NCBI RefSeq assembly: GCF_051020975.1
Contig: NW_027478160.1
Span: 1,076,001-1,140,000, forward strand
Source of the DNA: Osmia lignaria lignaria
Lineage: Eukaryota; Arthropoda; Insecta; Hymenoptera; Megachilidae
DNA: 64,000 nucleotides
Direction: 5' to 3'
Shown here: positions 1-10,226 of the stretch, piece after piece
Layout: every line of letters begins with the position of its first letter
Numbering within the stretch: position 1 is the first letter of the stretch
The notes under the pieces: model-generated
The model's database searches: none
Seen by the model: the letters and a program-made list of their open reading frames with translations, nothing else
What the model was told of the DNA's origin: nothing
Program-made: the position numbers and the translations under genes

Positions 1-245
1 AACACCGTGGCCCCTTTCTTTGAGATAACTGTGCACTAGTGCGAGCCGCAAATGCCACTTCCAGCTTAGCTGTGCAGAAGAAGAACAACAAGAAGAAGAA
101 ATATCTCGAAATATGTCCGTCAGGCCCCTTCCCTTGAGATAAATCTGCACATATCTCGGAAACGAAGCGAGCTATGGCAAAATGTTAAGAGACCTTTTTT
201 GTAGAGAATTAAGTTTCCTACTTTTCATGTTCTATGATATTTTTT
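1..245. repeat. Partial monomer at left edge (monomer positions 78-322)
   Basis: The window opens inside a monomer. This piece has the R central module (gtgcactagtgcgagcc), the rare cacatatc variant after the distal module and cttttcatg near its end. The same combination is seen in the monomers at 3465 and 6041, so it belongs to a repeated block. The array therefore continues to the left of the window. Confidence 0.97.
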
Positions 246-262
246 GATCAGATGCGTAGTTC

Positions 263-283
263 TCGAGATATATCAAGATATTT
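263..283 (+). repeat. Inverted-repeat arm with TCGAGATA core
   Basis: Monomer positions 18-38 hold tcgagata followed by tatcaagatattt (tatcgagatattt in B-type monomers). The segment at monomer positions 23-38 is complementary to 421-436 at 14 of 16 bases in A-type and 15 of 16 in B-type copies, with a loop of about 137 bp. The shorter words tcgagata (18-25) and tatctcga (179-186) pair exactly. Confidence 0.7.
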
Positions 284-330
284 AAAAGTTCCGAAGCCGC
301 ACCAACATAATAGAGATACAGAAACACCGT

Positions 331-357
331 GGCCCCTTTCTTTGAGATAACTCTGCA
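331..357 (+). repeat. Internal direct subrepeat, left copy
   Basis: Monomer positions 86-112 read ggcccctttctttgag, then ataactctgca. They match positions 200-226 of the same monomer at 24 of 27 bases in the common form of the monomer and 23 of 27 here. The offset is 114 bp. Both copies are followed by gcgagct and then gcaaatg or gcaaaatg, so the similarity extends further with a gap of about 12 bp. The 322-bp unit thus contains an old internal duplication. The pair is present in essentially every copy. Confidence 0.85.
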
Positions 358-397
358 CTATTGCGAGCTGTAAATGCCACTTCCAGCTTAGCTGTGC

Positions 398-421
398 AGA
401 AGAAGAACAACAAGAAGAAGA
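398..421 (+). repeat. GAA/CAA mirror-repeat tract
   Basis: Monomer positions 153-176 consist of GAA triplets with two CAA in the middle and read the same forwards and backwards on one strand for 24 nt: three GAA-like units, aacaacaa, then three more. The tract is 22 of 24 purine. Perfect homopurine mirror repeats can form triplex (H-) DNA; here two central cytosines interrupt the purine run, so that is only a possibility. It is kept in most copies; exceptions carry single changes such as gaagatgaac, aaggagaag, aacacgaag or aacgagaag. In translation it yields the misleading poly-Ser and poly-Glu runs. Confidence 0.85.
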
Positions 422-436
422 AATATCTCGAAATAT
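421..436 (-). repeat. Inverted-repeat arm with TATCTCGA core
   Basis: Monomer positions 176-191, aaatatctcgaaatat, form the partner of the arm at 263-283. The first ten bases recur in direct orientation at 471-480 (monomer 226-235), continuing as gaaac. The three elements give each monomer a family of related GAGATA/TATCTC words. Confidence 0.7.
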
Positions 437-444
437 GTCCGTCA

Positions 445-471
445 GGCCCCTTCCCTTGAGATATATCTGCA
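445..471 (+). repeat. Internal direct subrepeat, right copy
   Basis: Monomer positions 200-226 read ggccccttcccttgag followed by atatatctgca in this copy; most copies have ataaatctgca. It is the partner of the element at 331-357. This copy is also the distal module, where alternative states (gataaatc, gatatatc, gatgtatc, and gttcctttgagctgaatc) distinguish monomer lineages. Confidence 0.85.
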
Positions 472-516
472 AATATCTCGGAAACGAAGCGAGCTATGGC
501 AAAATGTTAACAGACC

Positions 517-567
517 TTTTTTGTAGAGAATTAAGTTTCCTACTTTTTATGTTCTATGATATTTTTT
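517..567 (+). repeat. AT-rich monomer end with three T runs
   Basis: Monomer positions 272-322 carry T6, T5 and T6 runs at 272-277, 299-303 and 317-322. The B-type haplotype changes this segment to attatgtttcctacaattt, which removes the middle T run. Spacings of 27 and 18 bp are not multiples of a helical turn, so I do not call phased bending. One-base length changes cluster here and at the ccccttt run. Confidence 0.6.
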
Positions 568-2012
568 GATCAGATGCGTAGTTCTCGAGATATATCAAGA
601 TATTTAAAAGTTCCGAAGCCGCACCAACATAATAGAGATACAGAAACGCCGTGGCCCCTTTCTTTGAGATAACTCTGCACTAGTGCGAGCCGCAAATGCC
701 ACTTCCAGCTTAGCTGTGCAGAAGAAGAACAACAAGAAGAAGAAATATCTCGAAATATGTCCGTCAGGCCCCTTCCCTTGAGATAAATCTGCAAATATCT
801 CGGAAACGAAGAGAGCTATGGCAAAATGTTAAGAGACCTTTTTGGTAGAGAATTAAGTTTCCTACTTTTTATGTTCTATGATATTTTTTGATCAGATGCG
901 TAGTTCTCGAGATATATCAAGATATTTAAAAGTTCCGAAGCCGCACCAACATAATAGAGATACAGAAACACCGTGGCCCCTTTCTTTGAGATAACTCTGC
1001 ACTATTGCGAGCTGTAAATGCCACTTCCAGCTTAGCTGTGCAGAAGAAGAACAACAAGAAGAAGAAATATCTCGAAATATGTCCGTCAGGCCCCTTCCCT
1101 TGAGATATATCTGCAAATATCTCGGAAACGAAGCGAGCTATGGCAAAATGTTGAGAGACCTTTTTTGTAGAGAATTATGTTTCCTACAATTTATGTTCTA
1201 TGATATTTTTTGATCAGAAGCGTAGTTTTCGAGATATATCGAGATATTTAAAAGTTCCGAAGCCGCACCAACATAATAGAGATACAGAAACACCGTGGCC
1301 CCTTTCGTTGAGATAACTCTGCACTAGTGCGAGCCGCAAATGCCACTTCCAGCTTAGCTGTGCAGAAGAAGAACAACAAGAAGAAGAAATATCTCGAAAT
1401 ATGTCCGTCAGGCCCCTTCCCTTGAGATAAATCTGCACATATCTCGGAAACGAAGCGAGCTATGGCAAAATGTTAAGAGACGTTTTTTGTAGAGAATTAT
1501 GTTTCCTACTATTTATGTTCTATGATATTTTTTGATCCGAAGCGTAGTTTTCGAGATATATCGAGATATTTAAAAGTTCCGAAGCCGCACCAACATAATA
1601 GGGATACAGAAACACCGTGGCCCCTTTCTTTGAGATAACTGTGCACTAGTGCGAGCCGCAAATGCCACTTCCAGCTTAGCTGTGCAGAAGAAGAACAACA
1701 AGAAGAAGAAATATCTCGAAATATGTCCGTCAGGCCCCTTCCCTTGAGATAAATCTGCAAATATCTCGGAAACGAAGCGAGCTATGGCAAAATGTTAAGA
1801 GACCTTTTTTGTAGAGAATTAAGTTTCCTACTTTTTATCTTCTATGATATTTTTTGATCAGATGCGTAGTTCTCGAGATATATCAAGATATTTAAAAGTT
1901 CCGAAGCCGCACCAACATAATAGAGATACAGAAACACCGTGGCCCCTCTCTTTGAGATAACTCTGCACTATTGCGAGCTGGAAATGCCACTTCCAGTTTA
2001 GCTGTGCAGAAG
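568..2012. repeat. Higher-order block Q, copy 1
   Basis: Positions 568-2012 match 3787-5231 at an offset of 3219 bp. One difference was noticed (tgttctatgat here, tgttctatcat near 4100). Shared markers include gaaacgcc, gatccgaagcg with gggatac, tttatcttc and ggcccctctctttgag. Confidence 0.85.
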
Positions 2013-2614
2013 AAGGACAACAAGAAGAAGAAATATCTCGAAATATGTCCGTCAGGCCAGTTCCTTTGAGATGAATCTGCAAATATCTCGGAAACGAAGC
2101 GAGCTATGGCAAAATGTTAAGAGACGTTTTTTATAGAGAATTATGTTTCCTACAATTTATGTTCTATGATATTTTTTGATCAGAAGCGTAGTTTTCGAGA
2201 TACATCGAGATATTTAAAAGTTCCGAAGCCGCACCAACATAATAGAGATACAGAAACACCGTGGCCCCTTTCTTTGAGATAACTCTGCACTAGTGCGAGC
2301 CGCAAATGCCACTTCCAGCTTAGCTGTGCAGAAGAAGAACAACAAGAAGAAGAAATATCTCGAAATATGTCCGTCAGGCCCCTTCCCTTGAGATAAATCT
2401 GCAAATATCTCGGCAACGAAGAGAGCTATGGCAAAATGTTAAGAGACCTTTTTTGTAGAGAATTAAGTTTCCTACTTTTTATGTTCTATGATATTTTTTG
2501 ATCAGATGCGTAGTTCTCGAGATATATCAAGATATTTAAAAGTTCCGAAGCCGCACCAACATAATAGAGATACAGAAACACCGTGGCCCCTTTCTTTGAG
2601 ATAACTCTGCACTA
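1980..2614. repeat. Higher-order block R, copy 1
   Basis: Positions 1980-2614 match 7131-7765 at an offset of 5151 bp. Shared private variants are gaaggacaac, ggccagttcctttgag with atgaatc, ttttttatagag, gatacatcgag and cggcaacgaag. The match ends where 2615 has tagtgcg and the partner has tattgcg. Confidence 0.85.
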
Positions 2615-3090
2615 GTGCGAGCCGCAAATGCCACTTCCAGCTTAGCTGTGCAGAAGAAGAACAACAAGAAGAAGAAATATCTCGAAATATGTCCGTCAGG
2701 CCCCTTCCCTTGAGATAAATCTGCAAATATCTCGGAAACGAAGCGAGCTATGGCAAAATGTTAAGAGACCTTTTTTGTAGAGCATTAAGTTTCCTACTTT
2801 TTATCTTCTATGATATTTTTTGATCAGATGCGTAGTTCTCGAGATATATCAAGATATTTAAAAGTTCCGAAGCCGCACCAACATAATAGAGATACAGAAA
2901 CACCGTGGCCCCTCTCTTTGAGATAACTCTGCACTATTGCGAGCTGGAAATGCCACTTCCAGTTTAGCTGTGCAGAAGAAGAACAACAAGAAGAAGAAAT
3001 ATCTCGAAATATGTCCGTTAGGCCCCTTCCCTTGAGATAAATCTGCAAATATCTCGGAAACGAAGCGAGCTATGGCAAAATGTTAAGAGA

Positions 3091-3104
3091 CCTTTTTGGA
3101 GAGA
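3091..3104. other. One-base deletion in a monomer (321 bp)
   Basis: The usual cctttttggtagag variant reads cctttttggagag, one T fewer. It is not seen elsewhere. Confidence 0.85.
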
Positions 3105-3786
3105 ATTAAGTTTCCTACTTTTTATGTTCTATGATATTTTTTGATCAGATGCGTAGTTCTCGAGATATATCAAGATATTTAAAAGTTCCGAAGCCGCACC
3201 AACAGAATAGAGATACAGAAACACCGTGGCCCCTTTCTTTGAGATAACTCTGCACTATTGCGAGCTGTAAATGCCACTTCCAGCTTAGCTGTGCAGAAGA
3301 AGAACAACAAGAAGAAGAAATATCTCGAAATATGTCCGTCAGGCCAGTTCCTTTGAGCTGAATCTGCAAATATCTCGGAAACGAAGCGAGCTATGGCAAA
3401 ATGTTGAGAGACGTTTTTTGTAGAGAATTATGTTTCCTACAATTTATGTTCTATGATATTTTTTGATCAGAAGCGTAGTTTTCGAGATATATCGAGATAT
3501 TTAAAAGTTCCGAAGCCGCACCAACATAATAGGGATACAGAAACACCGTGGCCCCTTTCTTTGAGATAACTGTGCACTAGTGCGAGCCGCAAATGCCACT
3601 TCCAGCTTAGCTGTGCAGAAGAAGAACAACAAGAAGAAGAAATATCTCGAAATATGTCCGTCAGGCCCCTTCCCTTGAGATAAATCTGCACATATCTCGG
3701 AAACGAAGCGAGCTATGGCAAAATGTTAAGAGACCTTTTTTGTAGAGAATTAAGTTTCCTACTTTTCATGTTCTATGATATTTTTT

Positions 3787-5231
3787 GATCAGATGCGTAG
3801 TTCTCGAGATATATCAAGATATTTAAAAGTTCCGAAGCCGCACCAACATAATAGAGATACAGAAACGCCGTGGCCCCTTTCTTTGAGATAACTCTGCACT
3901 AGTGCGAGCCGCAAATGCCACTTCCAGCTTAGCTGTGCAGAAGAAGAACAACAAGAAGAAGAAATATCTCGAAATATGTCCGTCAGGCCCCTTCCCTTGA
4001 GATAAATCTGCAAATATCTCGGAAACGAAGAGAGCTATGGCAAAATGTTAAGAGACCTTTTTGGTAGAGAATTAAGTTTCCTACTTTTTATGTTCTATCA
4101 TATTTTTTGATCAGATGCGTAGTTCTCGAGATATATCAAGATATTTAAAAGTTCCGAAGCCGCACCAACATAATAGAGATACAGAAACACCGTGGCCCCT
4201 TTCTTTGAGATAACTCTGCACTATTGCGAGCTGTAAATGCCACTTCCAGCTTAGCTGTGCAGAAGAAGAACAACAAGAAGAAGAAATATCTCGAAATATG
4301 TCCGTCAGGCCCCTTCCCTTGAGATATATCTGCAAATATCTCGGAAACGAAGCGAGCTATGGCAAAATGTTGAGAGACCTTTTTTGTAGAGAATTATGTT
4401 TCCTACAATTTATGTTCTATGATATTTTTTGATCAGAAGCGTAGTTTTCGAGATATATCGAGATATTTAAAAGTTCCGAAGCCGCACCAACATAATAGAG
4501 ATACAGAAACACCGTGGCCCCTTTCGTTGAGATAACTCTGCACTAGTGCGAGCCGCAAATGCCACTTCCAGCTTAGCTGTGCAGAAGAAGAACAACAAGA
4601 AGAAGAAATATCTCGAAATATGTCCGTCAGGCCCCTTCCCTTGAGATAAATCTGCACATATCTCGGAAACGAAGCGAGCTATGGCAAAATGTTAAGAGAC
4701 GTTTTTTGTAGAGAATTATGTTTCCTACTATTTATGTTCTATGATATTTTTTGATCCGAAGCGTAGTTTTCGAGATATATCGAGATATTTAAAAGTTCCG
4801 AAGCCGCACCAACATAATAGGGATACAGAAACACCGTGGCCCCTTTCTTTGAGATAACTGTGCACTAGTGCGAGCCGCAAATGCCACTTCCAGCTTAGCT
4901 GTGCAGAAGAAGAACAACAAGAAGAAGAAATATCTCGAAATATGTCCGTCAGGCCCCTTCCCTTGAGATAAATCTGCAAATATCTCGGAAACGAAGCGAG
5001 CTATGGCAAAATGTTAAGAGACCTTTTTTGTAGAGAATTAAGTTTCCTACTTTTTATCTTCTATGATATTTTTTGATCAGATGCGTAGTTCTCGAGATAT
5101 ATCAAGATATTTAAAAGTTCCGAAGCCGCACCAACATAATAGAGATACAGAAACACCGTGGCCCCTCTCTTTGAGATAACTCTGCACTATTGCGAGCTGG
5201 AAATGCCACTTCCAGTTTAGCTGTGCAGAAG
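3787..5231. repeat. Higher-order block Q, copy 2
   Basis: This is the second copy of 568-2012. The monomer just before it (3465-3786) matches the left-edge partial monomer 1-245, so the monomer at 246-567 is missing between them. A clean gain or loss of one 322-bp unit separates the two versions. Confidence 0.85.
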
Positions 5232-5786
5232 AAGAACAACAAGAAGAAGAAATATCTCGAAATATGTCCGTCAGGCCCCTTCCCTTGAGATATATCTGCA
5301 AATATCTCGGAAACGAAGCGAGCTATGGCAAAATGTTGAGAGACCTTTTTTGTAGAGAATTATGTTTCCTACAATTTATGTTCTATGATGTTTTTTGATC
5401 AGAAGCGTAGTTTTCGAGATATAACGAGATATTTAAAAGTTCCGAAGCCGCACCAACATAATAGAGATACAGAAACACCGTGGCCCCTTTCGTTGAGATA
5501 ACTCTGCACTAGTGCGAGCCGCAAATGCCACTTCCAGCTTAGCTGTGCAGAAGAAGAACAACAAGAAGAAGAAATATCTCGAAATATGTCCGTCAGGCCC
5601 CTTCCCTTGAGATAAATCTGCACATATCTCGGAAACGAAGCGAGCGATGGCAAAATGTTAAGAGACGTTTTTTGTAGAGAATTATGTTTCCTACTATTTA
5701 TGTTCTATGATATTTTTTGATCCGAAGCGTAGTTTTCGAGATATATCGAGATATTTAAAAGTTCCGAAGCCGCACCAACATAATAG
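5217..5786. repeat. Higher-order block S, copy 1
   Basis: Positions 5217-5786 match 7793-8362 at an offset of exactly eight monomers (2576 bp). Private shared variants are atgatgttttttgatc, gatataacgag and gagcgatgg. The match ends at taatagagat here versus taatagggat in the partner. Confidence 0.82.
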
Positions 5787-6117
5787 AGATACAGAAACAC
5801 CGTGGCCCCTTTCTTTGAGATAACTCTGCACTATTGCGAGCTGTAAATGCCACTTCCAGCTTAGCTGTGCAGAAGAAGAACAACAAGAAGAAGAAATATC
5901 TCGAAATATGTCCGTCAGGCCAGTTCCTTTGAGCTGAATCTGCAAATATCTCGGAAACGAAGCGAGCTATGGCAAAATGTTAAGAGACGTTTTTTGTAGA
6001 GAATTATGTTTCCTACAATTTATGTTCTATGATATTTTTTGATCAGAAGCGTAGTTTTCGAGATATATCGAGATATTTAAAAGTTCCGAAGCCGCACCAA
6101 CATGATAGGGATACAGA

Positions 6118-7099
6118 AACACCGTGGCCCCTTTCTTTGAGATAACTGTGCACTAGTGCGAGCCGCAAATGCCACTTCCAGCTTAGCTGTGCAGAAGAAG
6201 AACAACAAGAAGAAGAAATATCTCGAAATATGTCCGTCAGGCCCCTTCCCTTGAGATAAATCTGCACATATCTCGGAAACGAAGCGAGCTATGGCAAAAT
6301 GTTAAGAGACCTTTTTTGTAGAGAATTAAGTTTCCTACTTTTCATGTTCTATGATATTTTTTGATCAGATGCGTAGTTCTCGAGATATATCAAGATATTT
6401 AAAAGTTCCGAAGCCGCACCAACATAATAGAGATACAGAAACACCGTGGCCCCTTTCTTTGAGATAACTCTGCACTATTGCGAGCTGTAAATGCCACTTC
6501 CAGCTTAGCTGTGCAGAAGAAGAACAACAAGAAGAAGAAATATCTCGAAATATGTCCGTCAGGCCCCTTCCCTTGAGATATATCTGCAAATATCTCGGAA
6601 ACGAAGCGAGCTATGGCAAAATGTTAACAGACCTTTTTTGTAGAGAATTAAGTTTCCTACTTTTTATGTTCTATGATATTTTTTGATCAGATGCGTAGTT
6701 CTCGAGATATATCAAGATATTTAAAAGTTCCGAAGCCGCACCAACATAATAGAGATACAGAAACGCCGTGGCCCCTTTCTTTGAGATAACTCTGCACTAG
6801 TGCGAGCCGCAAATGCCACTTCCAGCTTAGCTGTGCAGAAGAAGAACAACAAGAAGAAGAAATATCTCGAAATATGTCCGTCAGGCCCCTTCCCTTGAGA
6901 TAAATCTGCAAATATCTCGGAAACGAAGAGAGCTATGGCAAAATGTTAAGAGACCTTTTTGGTAGAGAATTAAGTTTCCTACTTTTTATGTTCTATGATA
7001 TTTTTTGATCAGATGCGTAGTTCTCGAGATATATCAAGATATTTAAAAGTTCCGAAGCCGCACCAACATAATAGAGATACAGAAACACCGTGGCCCCTT
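6118..7099. repeat. Higher-order block P, copy 2
   Basis: This is the second copy of 1-982. It ends at an exchange point between 7100 and 7131, after which the sequence follows 1980 onward. The jump skips three monomers relative to the first copy. Confidence 0.85.
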
Positions 7100-7328
7100 T
7101 CTTTGAGATAACTCTGCACTATTGCGAGCTGGAAATGCCACTTCCAGTTTAGCTGTGCAGAAGAAGGACAACAAGAAGAAGAAATATCTCGAAATATGTC
7201 CGTCAGGCCAGTTCCTTTGAGATGAATCTGCAAATATCTCGGAAACGAAGCGAGCTATGGCAAAATGTTAAGAGACGTTTTTTATAGAGAATTATGTTTC
7301 CTACAATTTATGTTCTATGATATTTTTT
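7007..7328. repeat. Hybrid monomer, junction 7100-7131
   Basis: Up to 7099 it follows the monomer at 890 (cccctttctttg). From 7132 it follows the monomer at 1856 (ggaaatg, gaaggacaac, gatgaatc). The exchange lies at monomer positions 94-125 and joins units that are three monomers apart in the left copy. Confidence 0.78.
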
Positions 7329-7765
7329 GATCAGAAGCGTAGTTTTCGAGATACATCGAGATATTTAAAAGTTCCGAAGCCGCACCAACATAATAGAGAT
7401 ACAGAAACACCGTGGCCCCTTTCTTTGAGATAACTCTGCACTAGTGCGAGCCGCAAATGCCACTTCCAGCTTAGCTGTGCAGAAGAAGAACAACAAGAAG
7501 AAGAAATATCTCGAAATATGTCCGTCAGGCCCCTTCCCTTGAGATAAATCTGCAAATATCTCGGCAACGAAGAGAGCTATGGCAAAATGTTAAGAGACCT
7601 TTTTTGTAGAGAATTAAGTTTCCTACTTTTTATGTTCTATGATATTTTTTGATCAGATGCGTAGTTCTCGAGATATATCAAGATATTTAAAAGTTCCGAA
7701 GCCGCACCAACATAATAGAGATACAGAAACACCGTGGCCCCTTTCTTTGAGATAACTCTGCACTA
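7131..7765. repeat. Higher-order block R, copy 2
   Basis: This is the second copy of 1980-2614, joined on its left directly to block P. The left junction lies inside the hybrid monomer 7007-7328. Confidence 0.85.
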
Positions 7766-7792
7766 TTGCGAGCTGTAAATGCCACTTCCAGC

Positions 7793-8362
7793 TTAGCTGT
7801 GCAGAAGAAGAACAACAAGAAGAAGAAATATCTCGAAATATGTCCGTCAGGCCCCTTCCCTTGAGATATATCTGCAAATATCTCGGAAACGAAGCGAGCT
7901 ATGGCAAAATGTTGAGAGACCTTTTTTGTAGAGAATTATGTTTCCTACAATTTATGTTCTATGATGTTTTTTGATCAGAAGCGTAGTTTTCGAGATATAA
8001 CGAGATATTTAAAAGTTCCGAAGCCGCACCAACATAATAGAGATACAGAAACACCGTGGCCCCTTTCGTTGAGATAACTCTGCACTAGTGCGAGCCGCAA
8101 ATGCCACTTCCAGCTTAGCTGTGCAGAAGAAGAACAACAAGAAGAAGAAATATCTCGAAATATGTCCGTCAGGCCCCTTCCCTTGAGATAAATCTGCACA
8201 TATCTCGGAAACGAAGCGAGCGATGGCAAAATGTTAAGAGACGTTTTTTGTAGAGAATTATGTTTCCTACTATTTATGTTCTATGATATTTTTTGATCCG
8301 AAGCGTAGTTTTCGAGATATATCGAGATATTTAAAAGTTCCGAAGCCGCACCAACATAATAG
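7793..8362. repeat. Higher-order block S, copy 2
   Basis: This is the second copy of 5217-5786. The gagcgatgg change removes the usual minus-strand stop upstream of the recurrent open frame. That is why the frame looks longer in these two monomers. Confidence 0.82.
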
Positions 8363-9260
8363 GGATACAGAAACACCGTGGCCCCTTTCTTTGAGATAAC
8401 TCTGCACTAGTGCGAGCCGCAAATGCCGCTTCCAGCTTAGCTGTGCAGAAGAAGAACAACAAGAAGAAGAAATATCTCGAAATATGTCCGTCAGGCCCCT
8501 TCCCTTGAGATAAATCTGCAAATATCTCGGAAACTAAGCGAGCTATGGCAAAATGTTAAGAGACGTTTTTTGTAGAGAATTATGTTTCCTACTATTTATG
8601 TTCTATGATATTTTTTGATCCGAAGCGTAGTTTTCGAGATATATCGAGATATTTAAAAGTTCCGAAGCCGCACCAACATAATAGGGATACAGAAACACCG
8701 TGGCCCCTTTCTTTGAGATAACTGTGCACTAGTGCGAGCCGCAAATGCCACTTCCAGCTTAGCTGTGCAGAAGAAGAACAACAAGAAGAAGAAATATCTC
8801 GAAATATGTCCGTCAGGGCCCTTCCCTTGAGATAAATCTGCAAATATCTCGGAAACGAAGCGAGCTATGGCAAAATGTTAAGAGACCTTTTTTGTAGAGA
8901 ATTAAGTTTCCTACTTTTTATGTTCTATGATATTTTTCGATCAGAGGCGTAGCTCTCGAGATATATCAAGATATTTAAAAGTTCCGAAGCCGCACCAACA
9001 TAATAGAGATACAGAAACACCGTGGCCCCTTTCTTTGAGATAACTCTGCACTATTGCGAGCTGCAAATGCCACTTCCAGCTTAGCTGTGCAGAAGAAGAA
9101 CAACAAGAAGAAGAAATATCTCGAAATATGTCCGTCAGGCCCCTTCCCTTGAGATAAATCTGCAAATATCTCGGAAACGAAGCGAGCTATGGCGAAATGT
9201 TAAGAGACCTTTTTTGTAGAGAATTAAGTTTCCTACTTTTTATGTTCTATGATATTTTTT

Positions 9261-9582
9261 GATCAGATGCGTAGTTCTCGAGATATATCAAGATATTTAA
9301 AAGTTCCGAAGCCGCACCAACATAATAGAGATACAGAAACACCGTGGCCCCTTTCTTTGAGATAACTCTGCACTATTGCGAGCTGCAAATGCCACTTCCA
9401 GCTTAGCTGTGCAGAGGAAGAACAACAAGAGGAAGAAGTATCTCGAAATATGTCCGTCAGGCCCGTTCCTTTGAGCTGAATCTGCAAATATCTCGGAAAC
9501 GAAGCGAGCTATGGCAAAATGTTAAGAGACGTTTTTTGTAGAGAATTATGTTTCCTACAATTTATGTTCTATGATATTTTTT
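9261..9582. repeat. Monomer variant T, copy 1 (gaggaag)
   Basis: This monomer has gaggaag on both sides of the central aacaacaa, agtatctcg and the gttcctttgagctgaatc distal state. An almost identical copy lies two monomers away at 9905-10226, so a 644-bp dimer step was duplicated. It is followed by a B boundary at 9583. Confidence 0.8.
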
Positions 9583-9904
9583 GATCAGAAGCGTAGTTTT
9601 CGAGATATATCGAGATATTTAAAAGTTCCGAAGCCGCACCAACATAATAGAGATACAGAAACACCGTGGCCCCTTTCTTTGAGATAACTCTGCACTATTG
9701 CGAGCTGCAAATGCCACTTCCAGCTTAGCTGTGCAGAAGAAGAACAACAAGAAGAAGAAATATCTCGAAATATGTCCGTCAGGCCCCTTCCCTTGAGATA
9801 AATCTGCAAATATCTCGGAAACGAAGCGAGCTATGGCAAAATGTTAAGAGACCTTTTTTGTAGAGAATTAAGTTTCCTACTTTTTATGTTCTATGATATT
9901 TTTT

Positions 9905-10226
9905 GATCAGATGCGTAGTTCTCGAGATATATCAAGATATTTAAAAGTTCCGAAGCCGCACCAACATAATAGAGATACAGAAACACCGTGGCCCCTTTCT
10001 TTGAGATAACTCTGCACTATTGCGAGCTGCAAATGCCACTTCCAGCTTAGCTGTGCAGAGGAAGAACAACAAGAGGAAGAAGTATCTCGAAATATGTCCG
10101 TCAGGCCCGTTCCTTTGAGCTGAATCTGCAAATATCTCGGAAACGAAGCGAGCTATAACAAAATGTTAAGAGACGTTTTTTGTAGAGAATTATGTTTCCT
10201 ACAATTTATGTTCTATGATATTTTTT
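9905..10226. repeat. Monomer variant T, copy 2 (gaggaag)
   Basis: This is the second copy of the gaggaag monomer. It differs by gctataac in place of gctatggc near its end, and is followed by an A rather than a B boundary. Confidence 0.8.

Larger units (their letters stand above)
246..567. repeat. First complete monomer, used as coordinate reference
   Basis: This 322-bp copy fixes the monomer numbering used here: position 1 is the G of GATC. In order it holds an XhoI-like ctcgag word at 17-22, a GC-richer stretch with two related 27-bp elements (86-112 and 200-226), a GAA/CAA mirror repeat (153-176), three nearby TATCTC/GAGATA words, and an AT-rich end with T runs at 272-277, 299-303 and 317-322. 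It is A-type at its left boundary, Q in the centre and has the gatatatc distal state. It also carries the uncommon ttaacagacc variant, shared with the copy at 6363. Confidence 0.95.
1..982. repeat. Higher-order block P, copy 1
   Basis: Positions 1-982 match 6118-7099 with a constant offset of 6117 bp, with no difference noticed. Shared rare variants include cacatatc, cttttcatg, ttaacagacc, gaaacgccgtgg, gaagagagc and tttttggtagag. At the right end the partner switches to a different lineage inside the monomer at 7007. Confidence 0.85.
1..9260. repeat. Left region: A/B monomer mosaic
   Basis: This stretch mixes A-type boundaries (gatcagatgcg, ctcgag) with B-type (gatcagaagcg, ttcgag; at 1212, 1534, 2178, 3465, 4431, 4753, 5397, 5692, 6041, 7329, 7973, 8295, 8617). 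R central modules are frequent here. Three monomers (1534, 4753, 8617) share gatccgaagcg with gggatac and gtgcactagtg. Several multi-monomer blocks recur within the region and are listed separately. Nothing other than satellite is present. Confidence 0.9.

Noticed and set aside
248..472. A 74-codon minus-strand open frame recurring in almost every monomer
   Set aside because: It starts at TTG rather than ATG, its Ser/Cys-rich segment is just the translated GAA/CAA tract, and it is closed or shifted in several copies (23427, 42745, 43711, 44033, 50797, 52408, 60457) without being lost from the array. Variants change residues as freely as silent sites. No start context, splice signals or known domain was seen.
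470..500. Possible CENP-B box near ctcggaaacgaagcg
   Set aside because: It shares ggaaacg with the mammalian box, but the essential TTCG and CGGG positions do not match (tatc and cgaa at those places), on either strand.
517..567. Phased A/T tracts giving intrinsic DNA bending
   Set aside because: T runs are 27 and 18 bp apart, not helical multiples, and the middle run is missing in B-type monomers.
246..567. Simple dimer of a 161-bp ancestral unit
   Set aside because: The two halves do not align; the only clear internal duplication has an offset of 114 bp.
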